Below are positions 7,869 to 17,157 of a stretch of 64,000 nt of DNA, piece by piece. The DNA comes from an uncultured Lachnospiraceae bacterium. Its GTDB lineage: Bacteria; Bacillota; Clostridia; Lachnospirales; Lachnospiraceae. The stretch lies in the NCBI GenBank assembly GCA_910579465.1, contig CAJTUB010000009.1, positions 37,556-101,555 of the forward strand. The letters run 5' to 3'. The notes below the pieces were generated by a model. The model was not told the origin of the DNA, did no database searches, and saw only the letters and a list, made by a program, of their open reading frames with translations. The position numbers and the translations under genes are program-made. Within the stretch, counting starts at the first letter, position 1, and each line of letters starts with the position of its first letter.

Positions 7869-10019
7869 GTGAAAACATATCAGAATGAAGAGCTCTCATT
7901 TAAGGAGAGGGCAAAGGCACTGGTTGCCGAAATGACATTGGAGGAAAAGGTGTTTCAGACCCTGCATGGCGCCGCAGCAATCGAGCGTCTCGGGATTAAA
8001 GCATATAACTGGTGGAATGAGGCGCTGCATGGCGTGGCAAGAGCCGGTGTTGCGACGGTGTTTCCGCAGGCAATCGGTCTTGCAGCTGCATTTGATGAGG
8101 AGATGATGGAGGAGGTTGGTGACCATGTCTCGACCGAGGGCCGTGCCAAGTTCAATATGCAGCAGAAGTACGGGGACACCGATATTTACAAGGGCCTGAC
8201 GTTCTGGGCGCCGAACGTGAATATTTTCCGTGACCCGCGCTGGGGCAGGGGCCATGAGACCTATGGCGAGGACCCGTATCTGACGTCGCGTCTCGGTGTT
8301 CGTTTTATCGAAGGGATGCAGGGAAAGGATGAAAAGTATTTAAAGGTGGCTGCCTGTGCAAAGCATTTTGCGGTGCATTCCGGTCCGGAGGATATCCGGC
8401 ACAGCTTTAACGCCGAGGTTTCAAAGCAGGATTTATATGAGACGTATCTGCCTGCCTTTAAGGCATGCGTGCAGGAGGCAAAGGTAGAAGCTGTGATGGG
8501 CGCATATAACCGTACCAACGGGGAAGCGTGCTGCGGCAGCAAGACATTACTGCAGGATATTCTCCGGGACGAGTGGGGCTTTGACGGACATGTGACGAGC
8601 GACTGCTGGGCAATCAAGGATTTCCATGAGGGACATGCGTTGACAAGTACGCCGCTTGAGTCGGTAGCACTTGCCATGAACAGCGGATGTGATTTGAACT
8701 GCGGTCACATTTATACCTATCTGCTGGAGGCAGTAAAGGAAGGTCTCGTAAGCGAGGAGACACTGACGCGTGCAGTAGAGCGTCTGTATGTGACAAAGAT
8801 GCGGCTCGGTATTTTTGATGCGCCGGAAAAGGTACCGTACAATACGATTGACTATTCTGCGGTAGACAGTAAGGAGCAGAAGGCGTTCAATCTTTCCGTG
8901 GCAAAGAAGACGCTGTGTCTGCTTAAAAATGAGAACCAGACGCTGCCGCTTGATAAAAAGAAGTTAAAGACAGTCGGTGTTATCGGGCCAAATGCAAATA
9001 ACCGCAAGGCGTTAATCGGCAATTACGAGGGAACTGCGTCTGAGTATGTCACTGTTCTGGAGGGAATCCAGGAGTACCTTGGCGACGAGGTTACCGTGCG
9101 TTATTCCGAGGGATGCCATCTCTTCCGGAAGAAGCTGCAGGGACTCGGAATTGAGAATGACCGTATTGCAGAGGTACGCGCGGTGTGCGACGAGTCAGAT
9201 GTCGTGATTGCAGTCATGGGTCTGGACGCAGGTCTGGAGGGCGAGGAAGGCGACCAGGGTAATGAGTTTGCCAGCGGCGACAAGCCGAATCTGGAGCTTC
9301 CGGGTCTGCAGAATGAGGTGCTGCAGGAGATTTACGCAAGCGGGAAGCCGGTTGTGCTCGTGCTTCTCTCCGGCAGTGCGCTGGCGTTCCCTTGGGCAGA
9401 GGAGCATATTCCTGCGATTGTGCAGGGCTGGTATCCGGGCGCGCAGGGCGGCCGTGCCGTGGCGCAGATGCTGTTCGGCGAGTTTTCTCCGGAAGGAAAG
9501 CTTCCGGTTACGTTCTACCGTACCTCTGAGGAGCTTCCGGTATTTACGGACTACAGCATGAAGGGAAGGACCTACCGTTACATGGAGAAGGAGCCTTTGT
9601 ATCCGTTCGGCTACGGACTCAGCTATACGGACTTTTCCGTATCTGCAGAGCTTTCTGCGAAAGAGATTGCAAAGGACGGCAGCATTATGGTGAAGGCAGA
9701 GGTAACGAATCATGGCAGCTATGACGGTGCGGAAACCGTACAGGTTTATGTAAAAGCAAAGGGAGTTCCGGGGGCGCCGAATTACCAGCTGAAAGGCTTA
9801 AAGAAGGTAAAGCTGGCTGCCGGGAAGAGTGCGACCGTGGAAATCGTACTGAAGGATACAGCATTTGCACTTTATGACGAAGAGGCAAAGCTTATGTTAA
9901 ACGCAGGAGAGTATGAGGTGTTTGTAGGCGCCTCCCAGCCGGACGGCAGAAGTGCCGCGCTGACCGGGAAGAAGCCGCAGAGCTTCCTTGTGACCTGCGG
10001 AAAGACAGAGCAGCTTTAA
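7869..10019 (+). CDS. GH3 beta-xylosidase/beta-glucosidase family enzyme
   Basis: Exo-acting family-3 glycosidase that would release terminal xylose (possibly glucose or arabinose) from imported oligosaccharides in the cytoplasm; there is no signal peptide. The order of domains in the 716 residues is an N-terminal barrel with nucleophile D245 in HVTSDCWAI, an alpha/beta sandwich with GLEGEEGDQGNE near 456 that should supply the general acid, and a C-terminal fibronectin-III-like domain from about 610. The SDCWAI form is typical of beta-xylosidases in this family. The GTG start is preceded by AAAGAAAGGGG. Together with the GH10 enzyme it completes xylan oligomer breakdown. Confidence 0.9.
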   Translation: MKTYQNEELSFKERAKALVAEMTLEEKVFQTLHGAAAIERLGIKAYNWWNEALHGVARAGVATVFPQAIGLAAAFDEEMMEEVGDHVSTEGRAKFNMQQKYGDTDIYKGLTFWAPNVNIFRDPRWGRGHETYGEDPYLTSRLGVRFIEGMQGKDEKYLKVAACAKHFAVHSGPEDIRHSFNAEVSKQDLYETYLPAFKACVQEAKVEAVMGAYNRTNGEACCGSKTLLQDILRDEWGFDGHVTSDCWAIKDFHEGHALTSTPLESVALAMNSGCDLNCGHIYTYLLEAVKEGLVSEETLTRAVERLYVTKMRLGIFDAPEKVPYNTIDYSAVDSKEQKAFNLSVAKKTLCLLKNENQTLPLDKKKLKTVGVIGPNANNRKALIGNYEGTASEYVTVLEGIQEYLGDEVTVRYSEGCHLFRKKLQGLGIENDRIAEVRAVCDESDVVIAVMGLDAGLEGEEGDQGNEFASGDKPNLELPGLQNEVLQEIYASGKPVVLVLLSGSALAFPWAEEHIPAIVQGWYPGAQGGRAVAQMLFGEFSPEGKLPVTFYRTSEELPVFTDYSMKGRTYRYMEKEPLYPFGYGLSYTDFSVSAELSAKEIAKDGSIMVKAEVTNHGSYDGAETVQVYVKAKGVPGAPNYQLKGLKKVKLAAGKSATVEIVLKDTAFALYDEEAKLMLNAGEYEVFVGASQPDGRSAALTGKKPQSFLVTCGKTEQL

Positions 10020-10036
10020 GTGCAGACATTTCTTTG

Positions 10037-10224
10037 CTGTAAAAGGGGAGAAGTACTGCCTTATTTTGCAGGCGCAACGCTCCGCCGGACTTCCTCCTAA
10101 GAGCTGTTAAGCCGCTCGGTGGCGTCCTCGCGCCTAACCAGTTCTAAGAGGTGATTCCGGTTGCGCTAAAGACGCGGTCCTTCGGACAAATGCAAAAATA
10201 AGGCAGTACTTCTCCCTTTTACAG
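10037..10224. repeat. 188-bp palindromic element (MITE- or REP-like)
   Basis: The two ends are near-perfect inverted repeats of about 34 bp: CTGTAAAAGGGGAG... on the left against ...CTCCCTTTTACAG on the right, differing only by one base in a G-run and one in a T-run. Inside, a second pair of arms matches (GCGCAAC at 10072-10078 with GTTGCGC at 10160-10166, and about 25 bp starting CCGGA at 10085). The whole unit could fold into one long hairpin. No reading frame and no clear target-site duplication are visible. The right half recurs in altered form at 47703-47760, so this is a repeat family and not just a terminator. Confidence 0.75.
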
Positions 10225-10261
10225 TTAGTCACGTTTTTCTATCGCTTGTAAGAAGAATAAG

Positions 10262-10298
10262 AAGAGCAGGTTGCCATTTGGAATGACAGCCTGCTCTT
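10262..10298. terminator. bidirectional terminator between the GH3 gene and mecA
   Basis: A 17-bp stem with one mismatch (AAGAGCAGG... / ...CCTGCTCTT, loop TGG) separates the converging GH3 and mecA genes. It is followed by AAATTTTGATTT on the plus strand and by a T/C-rich stretch on the minus strand, so it can serve both. Confidence 0.75.
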
Positions 10299-10334
10299 AA
10301 ATTTTGATTTAATAAATCAAGAACTATGATAATC

Positions 10335-11078
10335 TTAATTTAATTTTGCCAGTGTTTCTAAAATATGTTCCTCGTTAATGTAGTTGAAATGTTCGTGATA
10401 GTAGAGCAGTGAGGCATTCGTTGCCGGTACGGAGCGCCCGTACTCAGAAGCGATGTTGCACAGCTTATTAAACTCCTCTGCCGTGTGCTCCAGCATGTTC
10501 AGAAGCAGGTAGTAGCTTCCGCCTGCCGTGTCCTTGTAAAGTCTGACATTGCCGTGGTAGTGAGGAAGAATGACTGCGGCAAAGCGGCTGACGGTCTGCA
10601 GGGAATCAAACTGATACATCTTTACAAGAGAAGTGAGAGCGTCCGGTCCGACGTTGTCTGTTTCCTCTGTTTTTGCAGAAGACTCGTTTGCCTTTTTGTT
10701 TAACAGCTCTTTGAACTGTGAAAGGTAATTCAGTATTTCGTCTGCCAGCGCCGGAATTGCCGCCTTTTCAGACGGGGCATTCTTTTCCGCAAACGGGGTG
10801 AAGTTAGAAAATCTGGAATCCAGCTCGTCAGAATCTTCTACCTTGGTAACCACAAGAACAAGGCAGTCAGCATCTACTGGAATCGCTTCAATCATAAGAG
10901 GTAAATCCTCGGTATCAAAACCACATTCATAGGATGCCATCTGCATTAAATCACGAAATAACTCTTTTGCCTTTTCGCCGCCGTAAAACAATTCGCTCAG
11001 TTGTAATTGACGTTCCTGCAAATCCTGCTTATTCAGTGTACAGCGAATCTGTGTATCACTTAAACGTTCGATTGTCAT
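10335..11078 (-). CDS. mecA: MecA-type adaptor protein
   Basis: MecA proteins deliver substrates to the ClpC-ClpP protease and in Bacillus restrain competence. The N-terminal part, MTIERLSDTQIRCTL followed by DLPLMIEAIP and LVLVVTKVED (to about residue 80), fits the conserved MecA N-domain. The middle (about 85-140) is a variable Ser/Glu/Lys linker, and the C-terminal 100 residues form the Clp-binding domain type (FAAVILPHYHGNVRLYKD). The 247-residue length is normal. The start has AAAGGGGG 8-9 bases upstream and a strong own promoter. Its physiological target in this organism is unknown. Confidence 0.85.
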   Translation of the reverse strand: MTIERLSDTQIRCTLNKQDLQERQLQLSELFYGGEKAKELFRDLMQMASYECGFDTEDLPLMIEAIPVDADCLVLVVTKVEDSDELDSRFSNFTPFAEKNAPSEKAAIPALADEILNYLSQFKELLNKKANESSAKTEETDNVGPDALTSLVKMYQFDSLQTVSRFAAVILPHYHGNVRLYKDTAGGSYYLLLNMLEHTAEEFNKLCNIASEYGRSVPATNASLLYYHEHFNYINEEHILETLAKLN

Positions 11079-11110
11079 AGAGTATGCACCCCCTTTTTCA
11101 TGTTATACAA

Positions 11111-11139
11111 AGTATATAGGAAATCTGCACGAAAGTCAA
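11111..11139 (-). promoter_or_regulatory. promoter of mecA
   Basis: On the minus strand TTGACT (11134-11139), a 17-base spacer and TATACT (11111-11116) form a near-consensus vegetative promoter 32 bases before the mecA start codon. Confidence 0.75.
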
Positions 11140-11382
11140 TAACATAAATTGTGAAGTTTGTATAAAGGAGGGAACGGGAATCCGGACGTTTGGCGTTGTA
11201 GATACCGCACAAATTTCCTCCGGAAGTTTGTGAAATATGCAGAGAGGAAAAAGCTTGCAGGGGAAGGGGGTACGGAGTATAATAAAGACAGGTGGGAAAT
11301 CACCGGCAATCCGGAAGACCGGGCACAAAAAACAACAGACAAAAGGACAAATCAGTCCGCACGGGCGGGCAGAAAGGAGAAG

Positions 11383-12696
11383 ATGGAAGACAGGTTATTG
11401 TTCGGGAAATACCGTATTGTGCGGCTGCTTGCAAACGGCAGCGGCGGCGAGGTGTTTCTTGCGGAACACAAGGTATTGAAAGAGCGGCGCGTGATTAAAC
11501 GTCTCTGCAAAAAAAGACCGTTTTACCACGAACGGCTGGAAGAAGCACACATTCTAAAGCAGCTGCATCATGCAGCAATCCCCTGCATTTACGATATCGA
11601 GGAAGACGATACGGCTTCCTATATTATTGAGGAAGATATGGGCGGGGAGCCTTTAAACGAAGTTCTTATCAGGCAGAAATGCCTTCCGGTTTCTTTTATT
11701 TCGTATTATTCCCTTCAGCTTTGTGAAATCATGGAATATCTGCATCAGAAAGGTATCCTTTATCTGGACGTAAAACCAGAAAATATCGTAGTAAACGATG
11801 ACAGGATTTCTTTAATTGACTTTGGCGGCGCCGTAAGCAAGGAAGGCCGGCACAGGGTTGTATTCGGCACGGACGGGTTTGCGGCTCCGGAGCAATACCG
11901 CGGGGAAGCGGGAGAGTATTCGGACGTATATGGAATCGGGTGTGTCATAGGGGTTATGCTGGGAGAGGGAAATAAAAAGGGAAAGGAGTTAGAGAAAATC
12001 TACCGGCGCTGTGTGCAGCCGCATCCGGCGAGGCGTTACCGGAATGTCGGAGAGCTGAAAGAGGATTTGCAGAAGCTTTGCTCCGGGGTGCAGAAAAACG
12101 GGAAGGACAGGGAGGAAAACCGCGAGGGAAGAGGCAGGGCCCGCCTTATCGGCGTGATTGGCGCCCATGAGGGGGCGGACACTGCTGCCGTTTGTACGCT
12201 GCTTGCCGGGTATTTTAGTGAGCGGGAACGTGGGAAAACGGTCTGTATCGATTTATCGGGGCAGCTTGTCTTTGAGAAGCTTTTCCGGAGTCTGTCCGGC
12301 AGGGAAAAGACCGTACCGGAGGAGTTTACGCTGCGCGGGGTCCGTTATATCACAGGAAGTACACCTTCCGTACTTGGAGACTGTGCAGCGAGGGATTTTT
12401 CGGTGCAGGTAATTAACTTCGGCGTATCCTTTGAACGCTTCCGGGACGAGTTCTTCCGCTGCGGCAGCCGTTTTGTTCTCGGGGACCTGTATCCGTGGCG
12501 GCTGTGCGACTGGGAGGCGCTTGCCGGGCGTCTGCCGGAGCGCCTGCTCCGGCATGGGATTACGGCGCTTGTGACAGGAGGAGAGGCAGGGGAGCTTCCT
12601 CTGCGGCTTCACAGGGTAAGGGTTCTTCCGCCGTTTCGTGACGTATTGTACCCGGACCGTAAAACAGGGCGTTTCCTGAAAAAGCTGTTCCGGTAA
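11383..12696 (+). CDS. Ser/Thr protein kinase with C-terminal MinD-like region
   Basis: The frame is open further upstream, but the ATG at 11383 is preceded by AAAGGAGA and starts exactly at the kinase domain. Residues 10-233 are a Hanks-type kinase: Gly loop LANGSGGEVFL (16-26), Lys39 in RVIK, catalytic segment YLDVKPEN (D129, N134, with HRD changed to YLD), DFG at 146-148 and APE at 168-170. No membrane segment or PASTA repeat follows. Residues 254-437 instead begin IGVIGAHEGADTAA and continue GKTVCIDLSG, a layout like MinD/ParA ATPases but without the P-loop lysine. The substrate is unknown; a cytoplasmic signalling role is likely (inference). Confidence 0.8.
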   Translation: MEDRLLFGKYRIVRLLANGSGGEVFLAEHKVLKERRVIKRLCKKRPFYHERLEEAHILKQLHHAAIPCIYDIEEDDTASYIIEEDMGGEPLNEVLIRQKCLPVSFISYYSLQLCEIMEYLHQKGILYLDVKPENIVVNDDRISLIDFGGAVSKEGRHRVVFGTDGFAAPEQYRGEAGEYSDVYGIGCVIGVMLGEGNKKGKELEKIYRRCVQPHPARRYRNVGELKEDLQKLCSGVQKNGKDREENREGRGRARLIGVIGAHEGADTAAVCTLLAGYFSERERGKTVCIDLSGQLVFEKLFRSLSGREKTVPEEFTLRGVRYITGSTPSVLGDCAARDFSVQVINFGVSFERFRDEFFRCGSRFVLGDLYPWRLCDWEALAGRLPERLLRHGITALVTGGEAGELPLRLHRVRVLPPFRDVLYPDRKTGRFLKKLFR

Positions 12697-13044
12697 CCGT
12701 GCCCCGGACCCTTGCCCGGACAGACGGATTGCAATTTGCTGCCCGGCGGTGTATGCCGCCAGACCGGAGGCGTGTTTTGCATATCACGTTCTGCCTCCCT
12801 TATACCTGGAAGATGTCGCAGGCGGCCGTGCACAGCGCGGAAGTCCGCAGGCGGACTCTTTGTTCCCGGCAGCAGGAGTTACTTCCTGTGCCGGAATGCA
12901 CAGGGCAGCACCCTTTGGATTTGCCGCCGCAGAAACGGAAGCGGCGTTCCTGTTCTCTCAAAACAAGGAAAAGACACGAAAAAGATGTCTGCGGCGGCCC
13001 CGTTCAAGGCGGTTAAAAATGCGGAGGCTCAAGGAAAATTGGGG
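12697..13044. other. 348-bp gap without a supported gene
   Basis: GC-rich sequence after the kinase gene. Several overlapping frames are open but none has a ribosome site, a recognisable protein or consistent codon use, and they are Cys- and Arg-rich as expected from noise. It may be a decayed coding region or leader DNA; apart from the promoter at its right end I see nothing to assign. Confidence 0.5.
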
Positions 13045-13073
13045 TTGATTATTTCCGGTATCTTGTATATACT
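13045..13073 (+). promoter_or_regulatory. promoter of the GH18-type gene
   Basis: TTGATT (13045-13050), 17 bases, TATACT (13068-13073), about 28 bp before the start codon of the following gene. Confidence 0.7.
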
Positions 13074-13100
13074 AAAAACAGAATCTACGGAAAAGAGGAA

Positions 13101-14813
13101 ATGTTTGTGAAGAAGACGGGAATTACGGTGATTGGTGCATTTGTGGCGTTGCTCCTGATTGCGGTGCTGCTTGGTGCGGCACTGGTGAAAAAATATACGC
13201 CGGGAAAGGAGCGTGTGACCCCTGCGGAGGTTTATCCGGTAGCGGAGGGTGAGGCGCACGTGATGTTCTGGCAGGAGGAGTATGAAGGGAAGGCGCTGCT
13301 CTCCGGAGGCGGGGTTTACCTTGATCTTGCGACCGTGCTTTCGCGTATCAATAAAGAGTTTTATTATGATGAAAATGAGGCGGTGCTTTCTTTTACGACA
13401 CCGACTGAGATTATCCGCGCCCCGTTAGGGGAGGATGCGTACTACAGCAATAAGAGCAAACATGCGCTGGCTTCGCCTGCGGTGATTTTAAAGGCGGGTA
13501 CACCGTATCTGTCGATGGAGTTTGCGGCACTTTTTTCGGATATGACCTATACATTTCTGGAGAAACCGGCGCGGGTGCTTATCCGTACCGGCGCAAAGGA
13601 CATGCTTGCGCTCGATGTAAAAAAAGAGACCGTGCTACGGGAGGCGGCGGATATCAAGAGCCGCGTTTTATGCGACCTGCCCGAGAAAAAAAGACTCTGG
13701 TATGTAGAGGCCGGGAAGGAAGAAGGAAAGAACTTTGTAAAGGTGATGACAGAGGACGGGATTTACGGGTTTGTGAGGAAGAAGGAGTTAAGCGAAACTT
13801 ATTATGCTCCATATGCTTCTGATTACCGGGAGCCGGAGTATACGCACATTCTGGCGGAAGAAAAAGTGGTGCTGGGATGGCATCAGGTGACGAATGCACA
13901 GGCGAATGCGGGGCTTTCGGGGCTGACGGAGGGAAACGAAGCCATGACGGTAGTTTCTCCGACCTGGTTCCGCATTACGGATAACGAAGGAAATATTTCT
14001 TCCCTTGCGGACGAGGGCTATGTAAAAAAAGCGAAAGAGAACGGACTAAAAGTCTGGGCTCTGGTAGATAATTTTGATAAAGCGGTAGATTCGTTTTCCG
14101 TGCTTTCTTCTACAAAGGCAAGAGAGACGTTAATCAATGCGTTGATTGCCGAGGCGCTCCGGTATGACCTGGACGGGCTGAATGTAGACTTTGAAATGCT
14201 TTCCCTTGCCACAGGTCCTCACTTTATCCAGTTTTTGCGGGAGCTTTCGGTAGAATGCCGGCTCAACGGTATCGTGCTGTCGGTTGACGACTATGTGCCG
14301 TCTGCCAGTGCAGCGTATTATGACTGGAAGTCGCAGGGGAAGGTGGCGGATTATGTGGTAATTATGGCATATGACGAGCACTATGCAGGTTCCGAAACGG
14401 CAGGTTCGGTCGCTTCATACGGATATCTGACTGCGGCGGTGGACAATATACTGACGATGGTGCCGAAGGAGCAGGTCATTATGGCAGTGCCGTTTTATAC
14501 GAGATTATGGATGGAGACAGAGGAAAACGGCGTAAAAAAGCTGACCTCCGATGCACTTGCAATGCAGGCTGCGGAAGCGGAGCTTTCAAGAAACGGCGTT
14601 ACGGCGGAGTGGGATGAAACCGTGCGCCAGTATTATGCAGAATACGAGAAGGGACAGGCAACGTATAAAATCTGGCTGGAGGAGGCAGACTCCCTGCGGG
14701 AAAAGCTTTCTTATATCAAGGCTGCAGACCTTGCGGGAGCGGCCGCGTGGCGGCTCGGCTTTGAAAAGCCGGAGGTCTGGGCGTTGTTTGACTGGGAAGT
14801 TCTTGCGGAATAA
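13101..14813 (+). CDS. membrane-anchored GH18-family glycosidase with SH3-like domain
   Basis: Probable cell-wall or spore-wall glucosaminidase related to YaaH-type family-18 proteins. A membrane anchor spans residues 9-29. Residues 45-170 resemble a copper-amine-oxidase-N 'stalk' domain (GGGVYLDLATV, PYLSMEFAA), about 175-230 look like a bacterial SH3 domain (VKVMTEDGIYGFVRK), and 255-570 form the GH18 barrel with DGLNVDFE at 358-365, keeping catalytic E365 and D363. The ATG at 13101 lies only 2 bases after GAGG; the GTG at 13107 has better spacing and may be the real start. It shares an operon direction with cwlD, supporting a wall role. Confidence 0.82.
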   Translation: MFVKKTGITVIGAFVALLLIAVLLGAALVKKYTPGKERVTPAEVYPVAEGEAHVMFWQEEYEGKALLSGGGVYLDLATVLSRINKEFYYDENEAVLSFTTPTEIIRAPLGEDAYYSNKSKHALASPAVILKAGTPYLSMEFAALFSDMTYTFLEKPARVLIRTGAKDMLALDVKKETVLREAADIKSRVLCDLPEKKRLWYVEAGKEEGKNFVKVMTEDGIYGFVRKKELSETYYAPYASDYREPEYTHILAEEKVVLGWHQVTNAQANAGLSGLTEGNEAMTVVSPTWFRITDNEGNISSLADEGYVKKAKENGLKVWALVDNFDKAVDSFSVLSSTKARETLINALIAEALRYDLDGLNVDFEMLSLATGPHFIQFLRELSVECRLNGIVLSVDDYVPSASAAYYDWKSQGKVADYVVIMAYDEHYAGSETAGSVASYGYLTAAVDNILTMVPKEQVIMAVPFYTRLWMETEENGVKKLTSDALAMQAAEAELSRNGVTAEWDETVRQYYAEYEKGQATYKIWLEEADSLREKLSYIKAADLAGAAAWRLGFEKPEVWALFDWEVLAE

Positions 14814-14856
14814 AAGCGCGCATATATTTCTTTAAAGCAGAAGTATAAGGTGCGGA

Positions 14857-15603
14857 ATGAAAAAGGAATGGAAAAACGGAAAAAAGCTGTTGCCGCAGTG
14901 GCGGAGGTATAAGCATATCCTGCTGTTGCTGCTGCTTTGTTCGGGATTGCTGTTTGCAAAAAGCGGGGCAGGAGAACGGCTGGCAGCGGTATTTTTGGAA
15001 AAGGACGACAAAAAAGAGACCGTGGTAGTGATTGATGCGGGTCATGGAGGCGTCGACCCCGGGAAGGTAGGGACGGCAGGGACGCTGGAAAAGGAGATAA
15101 ATCTTGCAATTGCAGTTCGCCTGCAGGCATTGTTAGAGCAGAGCGATATCCGTGTAGTAATGACGCGGACAGGAGATGCAGGGCTTTATCCGGAGAGCTC
15201 AAAGAATAAAAAGAGTGATGATATGAGGGAGCGTGTCCGTATCATTACGGAGGCAGAGCCTTCCCTGGTGGTCAGCATCCACCAGAACAGCTATCCTTCG
15301 CCGGACTGCAAGGGCGCCCAGGTTTTTTACTATAAAAGTTCGGAAGAAAGCAAAAAGCTCGCGGAGATATTACAGAAGGCATTTCCGGAGGTGCTGCAGG
15401 ACGGCAATACCAGACAGCCGAAGGCGAATACCGATTACTACATGCTGCGGAAAACTCCGGGGACGATTGTAATTGCAGAGTGCGGCTTCCTTTCCAGTCC
15501 TTCGGAGGAGGCATTGCTCATTACCGAGGAATATCAGAATAAAGTAGCAGAAGCACTGCACCTTGGCATTCTGCGGTATCTGTCCGGGAACGGGGGACAG
15601 TAG
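14857..15603 (+). CDS. cwlD: N-acetylmuramoyl-L-alanine amidase, CwlD-like
   Basis: Zinc amidase of the Amidase_3 family, which cuts the muramoyl-L-alanine bond. The 248 residues have an N-terminal anchor (about 20-34) and the expected ligands: H63 in DAGHGG, E80, H142 in SIHQN, and the catalytic Glu in IAECGFLS near 212. Length and single-domain layout match CwlD, which in spore formers helps make cortex muramic-delta-lactam; a general amidase is the alternative. It follows the GH18-type gene by 43 bp, so both may act on the same wall polymer. Confidence 0.85.
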   Translation: MKKEWKNGKKLLPQWRRYKHILLLLLLCSGLLFAKSGAGERLAAVFLEKDDKKETVVVIDAGHGGVDPGKVGTAGTLEKEINLAIAVRLQALLEQSDIRVVMTRTGDAGLYPESSKNKKSDDMRERVRIITEAEPSLVVSIHQNSYPSPDCKGAQVFYYKSSEESKKLAEILQKAFPEVLQDGNTRQPKANTDYYMLRKTPGTIVIAECGFLSSPSEEALLITEEYQNKVAEALHLGILRYLSGNGGQ

Positions 15604-15650
15604 GCGGCAGGCAGAGTGCGAAGGCGGTGAAAGGAGGGTGAAAAACCCAG

Positions 15651-16724
15651 ATGAAGACGGAAATAGTTAAAATTGACAGGGAACGGTTTGAGGAGTCCGA
15701 GCTTGCCAAGGCAGCGGAGTATCTGCGGAGCGGAAAGCTGGTCGCTTTTCCGACAGAAACGGTATACGGACTGGGCGGCAACGCATTTGATGTCACGGCA
15801 GCAGCACGGATTTATGCCGCGAAGGGACGGCCGTCTGACAATCCGTTAATTGTGCATATTGCAGATACCGGCGCGCTGAAGGAGCTTGCCGCAGAGGTGC
15901 CGGAGACGGCATATGCCCTGGCAGAAGCGTTCTGGCCGGGACCGCTTACGATGATTTTAAAGAAAAGCCCGAGGGTGCCGAGAACGACAACGGGCGGATT
16001 AAATACAATTGCCGTCCGGATGCCGTCCGATGAGATTGCGTCGGCGCTTATCCGGATGTCCGGGGTCTATGTGGCAGCCCCGAGCGCAAATGTTTCAGGG
16101 CGGCCGAGTACAACAAAGGCGGAGCATGTGATTGAAGATCTGGATGGGCGGATTGATATGATTGTAGACGGCGGCGCTTCCCGCATCGGACTGGAGTCCA
16201 CCATCGTAGACCTGACCGGCGAGGTGCCGGTAATCCTGCGTCCGGGGTATATTACGGCGGAGACATTAGCGGAGGTGTTAGGCGAGGTGCGGTTTGACGA
16301 GGCGCTGTTAAAGCACAGTCTGGCGGAGCCGGTTGTGGCAAAGGCGCCGGGAATGAAGTACCGCCATTATGCACCAAAGGCGCCGTTATATATTATCGAG
16401 GGACGGAGTGAGGATGTGGTGCGTTATATCAACGCAGAGGCGGTAAAGAATGCTGCAGAGGGGAAAATTACAGGGATTCTGGCAACGGAAGAGACAAAAC
16501 GGCTTTATAAGGGCGGGATGGTCTTCTGTGTCGGGACAAGACAGGACGGGGATACCATTGCGGCAGCCCTGTTTGATACCCTGCGCAGCTTTGACGAGAC
16601 AGGCGCAAATGTCATTTATTCAGAGAGCTTTGCAGATAACCCGCTCGGAACGGCGATTATGAACCGTTTGTTAAAGGCAGCGGGATATCATATGATTCAT
16701 GTAAATTCAAAGGAGGAGAAGTAA
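15651..16724 (+). CDS. ywlC: L-threonylcarbamoyladenylate synthase (Sua5/YwlC type)
   Basis: Makes threonylcarbamoyl-AMP from threonine, bicarbonate and ATP, the first step of t6A37 tRNA modification. The 357-residue length is the long Sua5 form: a YrdC catalytic domain (about 15-200, with FPTETVYGLGGNAF and GRPSDNPLIVHI, KSPRVPRTTTGGLNTIAVRM) and a C-terminal Sua5 domain. AAGGAGGGTG is about 11 bases before the ATG. The stop is separated from rpiB by one base, an arrangement (ywlC-rpiB/ywlF) known from Firmicutes. Confidence 0.93.
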   Translation: MKTEIVKIDRERFEESELAKAAEYLRSGKLVAFPTETVYGLGGNAFDVTAAARIYAAKGRPSDNPLIVHIADTGALKELAAEVPETAYALAEAFWPGPLTMILKKSPRVPRTTTGGLNTIAVRMPSDEIASALIRMSGVYVAAPSANVSGRPSTTKAEHVIEDLDGRIDMIVDGGASRIGLESTIVDLTGEVPVILRPGYITAETLAEVLGEVRFDEALLKHSLAEPVVAKAPGMKYRHYAPKAPLYIIEGRSEDVVRYINAEAVKNAAEGKITGILATEETKRLYKGGMVFCVGTRQDGDTIAAALFDTLRSFDETGANVIYSESFADNPLGTAIMNRLLKAAGYHMIHVNSKEEK

Positions 16725-16725
16725 A

Positions 16726-17157
16726 ATGATAGCATTAGGCTGTGATTCTGCAGGCTATGAGCTGATGCAGGAGGTAAAAAAGCATCTGGACGAAAGAGGA
16801 TTGGAGTACAAGGACTTCGGCACATATTCCACGGACCCGGTAGACTATCCGGTTTATGGAAAGAAGGTGGCGCATGCAGTAGCGGACGGGGAGTGCGAGA
16901 GAGGAATCTTAATCTGCGGTACCGGAATCGGTATTTCGATTGCGGCAAATAAGGTAAAGGGAATCCGTGCCGCGCTCTGCCATGATGTGTTCAGCGCAGA
17001 AGCAACCAGACTTCATAACGATGCGAATATCCTTGCCATGGGCGGCAGGGTAGTCGGACCGGGACCTGCAATTATGATTGTAGACAAGTTCCTGGATACG
17101 CCGTTCTCCGGTGTGGAGCGTCATGTAAGGCGTGTTGCGATGCTGGAGGAGGAATAG
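16726..17157 (+). CDS. rpiB: ribose 5-phosphate isomerase B
   Basis: Interconverts ribose 5-phosphate and ribulose 5-phosphate in the pentose phosphate pathway. All 143 residues match the RpiB/LacAB family: GCDSAGYELM at the start, the conserved CGTGIGISIAANKVKG loop (residues 64-79) with the active Cys64, and HNDANILAMGGRVVG (about 98-112). It overlaps nothing but begins one base after the Sua5 stop, with AGGAGG inside the end of that gene. It would also serve xylose catabolism downstream of the xylan locus (inference). Confidence 0.95.
   Translation: MIALGCDSAGYELMQEVKKHLDERGLEYKDFGTYSTDPVDYPVYGKKVAHAVADGECERGILICGTGIGISIAANKVKGIRAALCHDVFSAEATRLHNDANILAMGGRVVGPGPAIMIVDKFLDTPFSGVERHVRRVAMLEEE

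Noticed and set aside
12699..13110. Overlapping open frames between the kinase and GH18-type genes
   Set aside because: No ribosome site, three mutually overlapping frames, odd Cys/Arg-rich composition and no similarity to any family.
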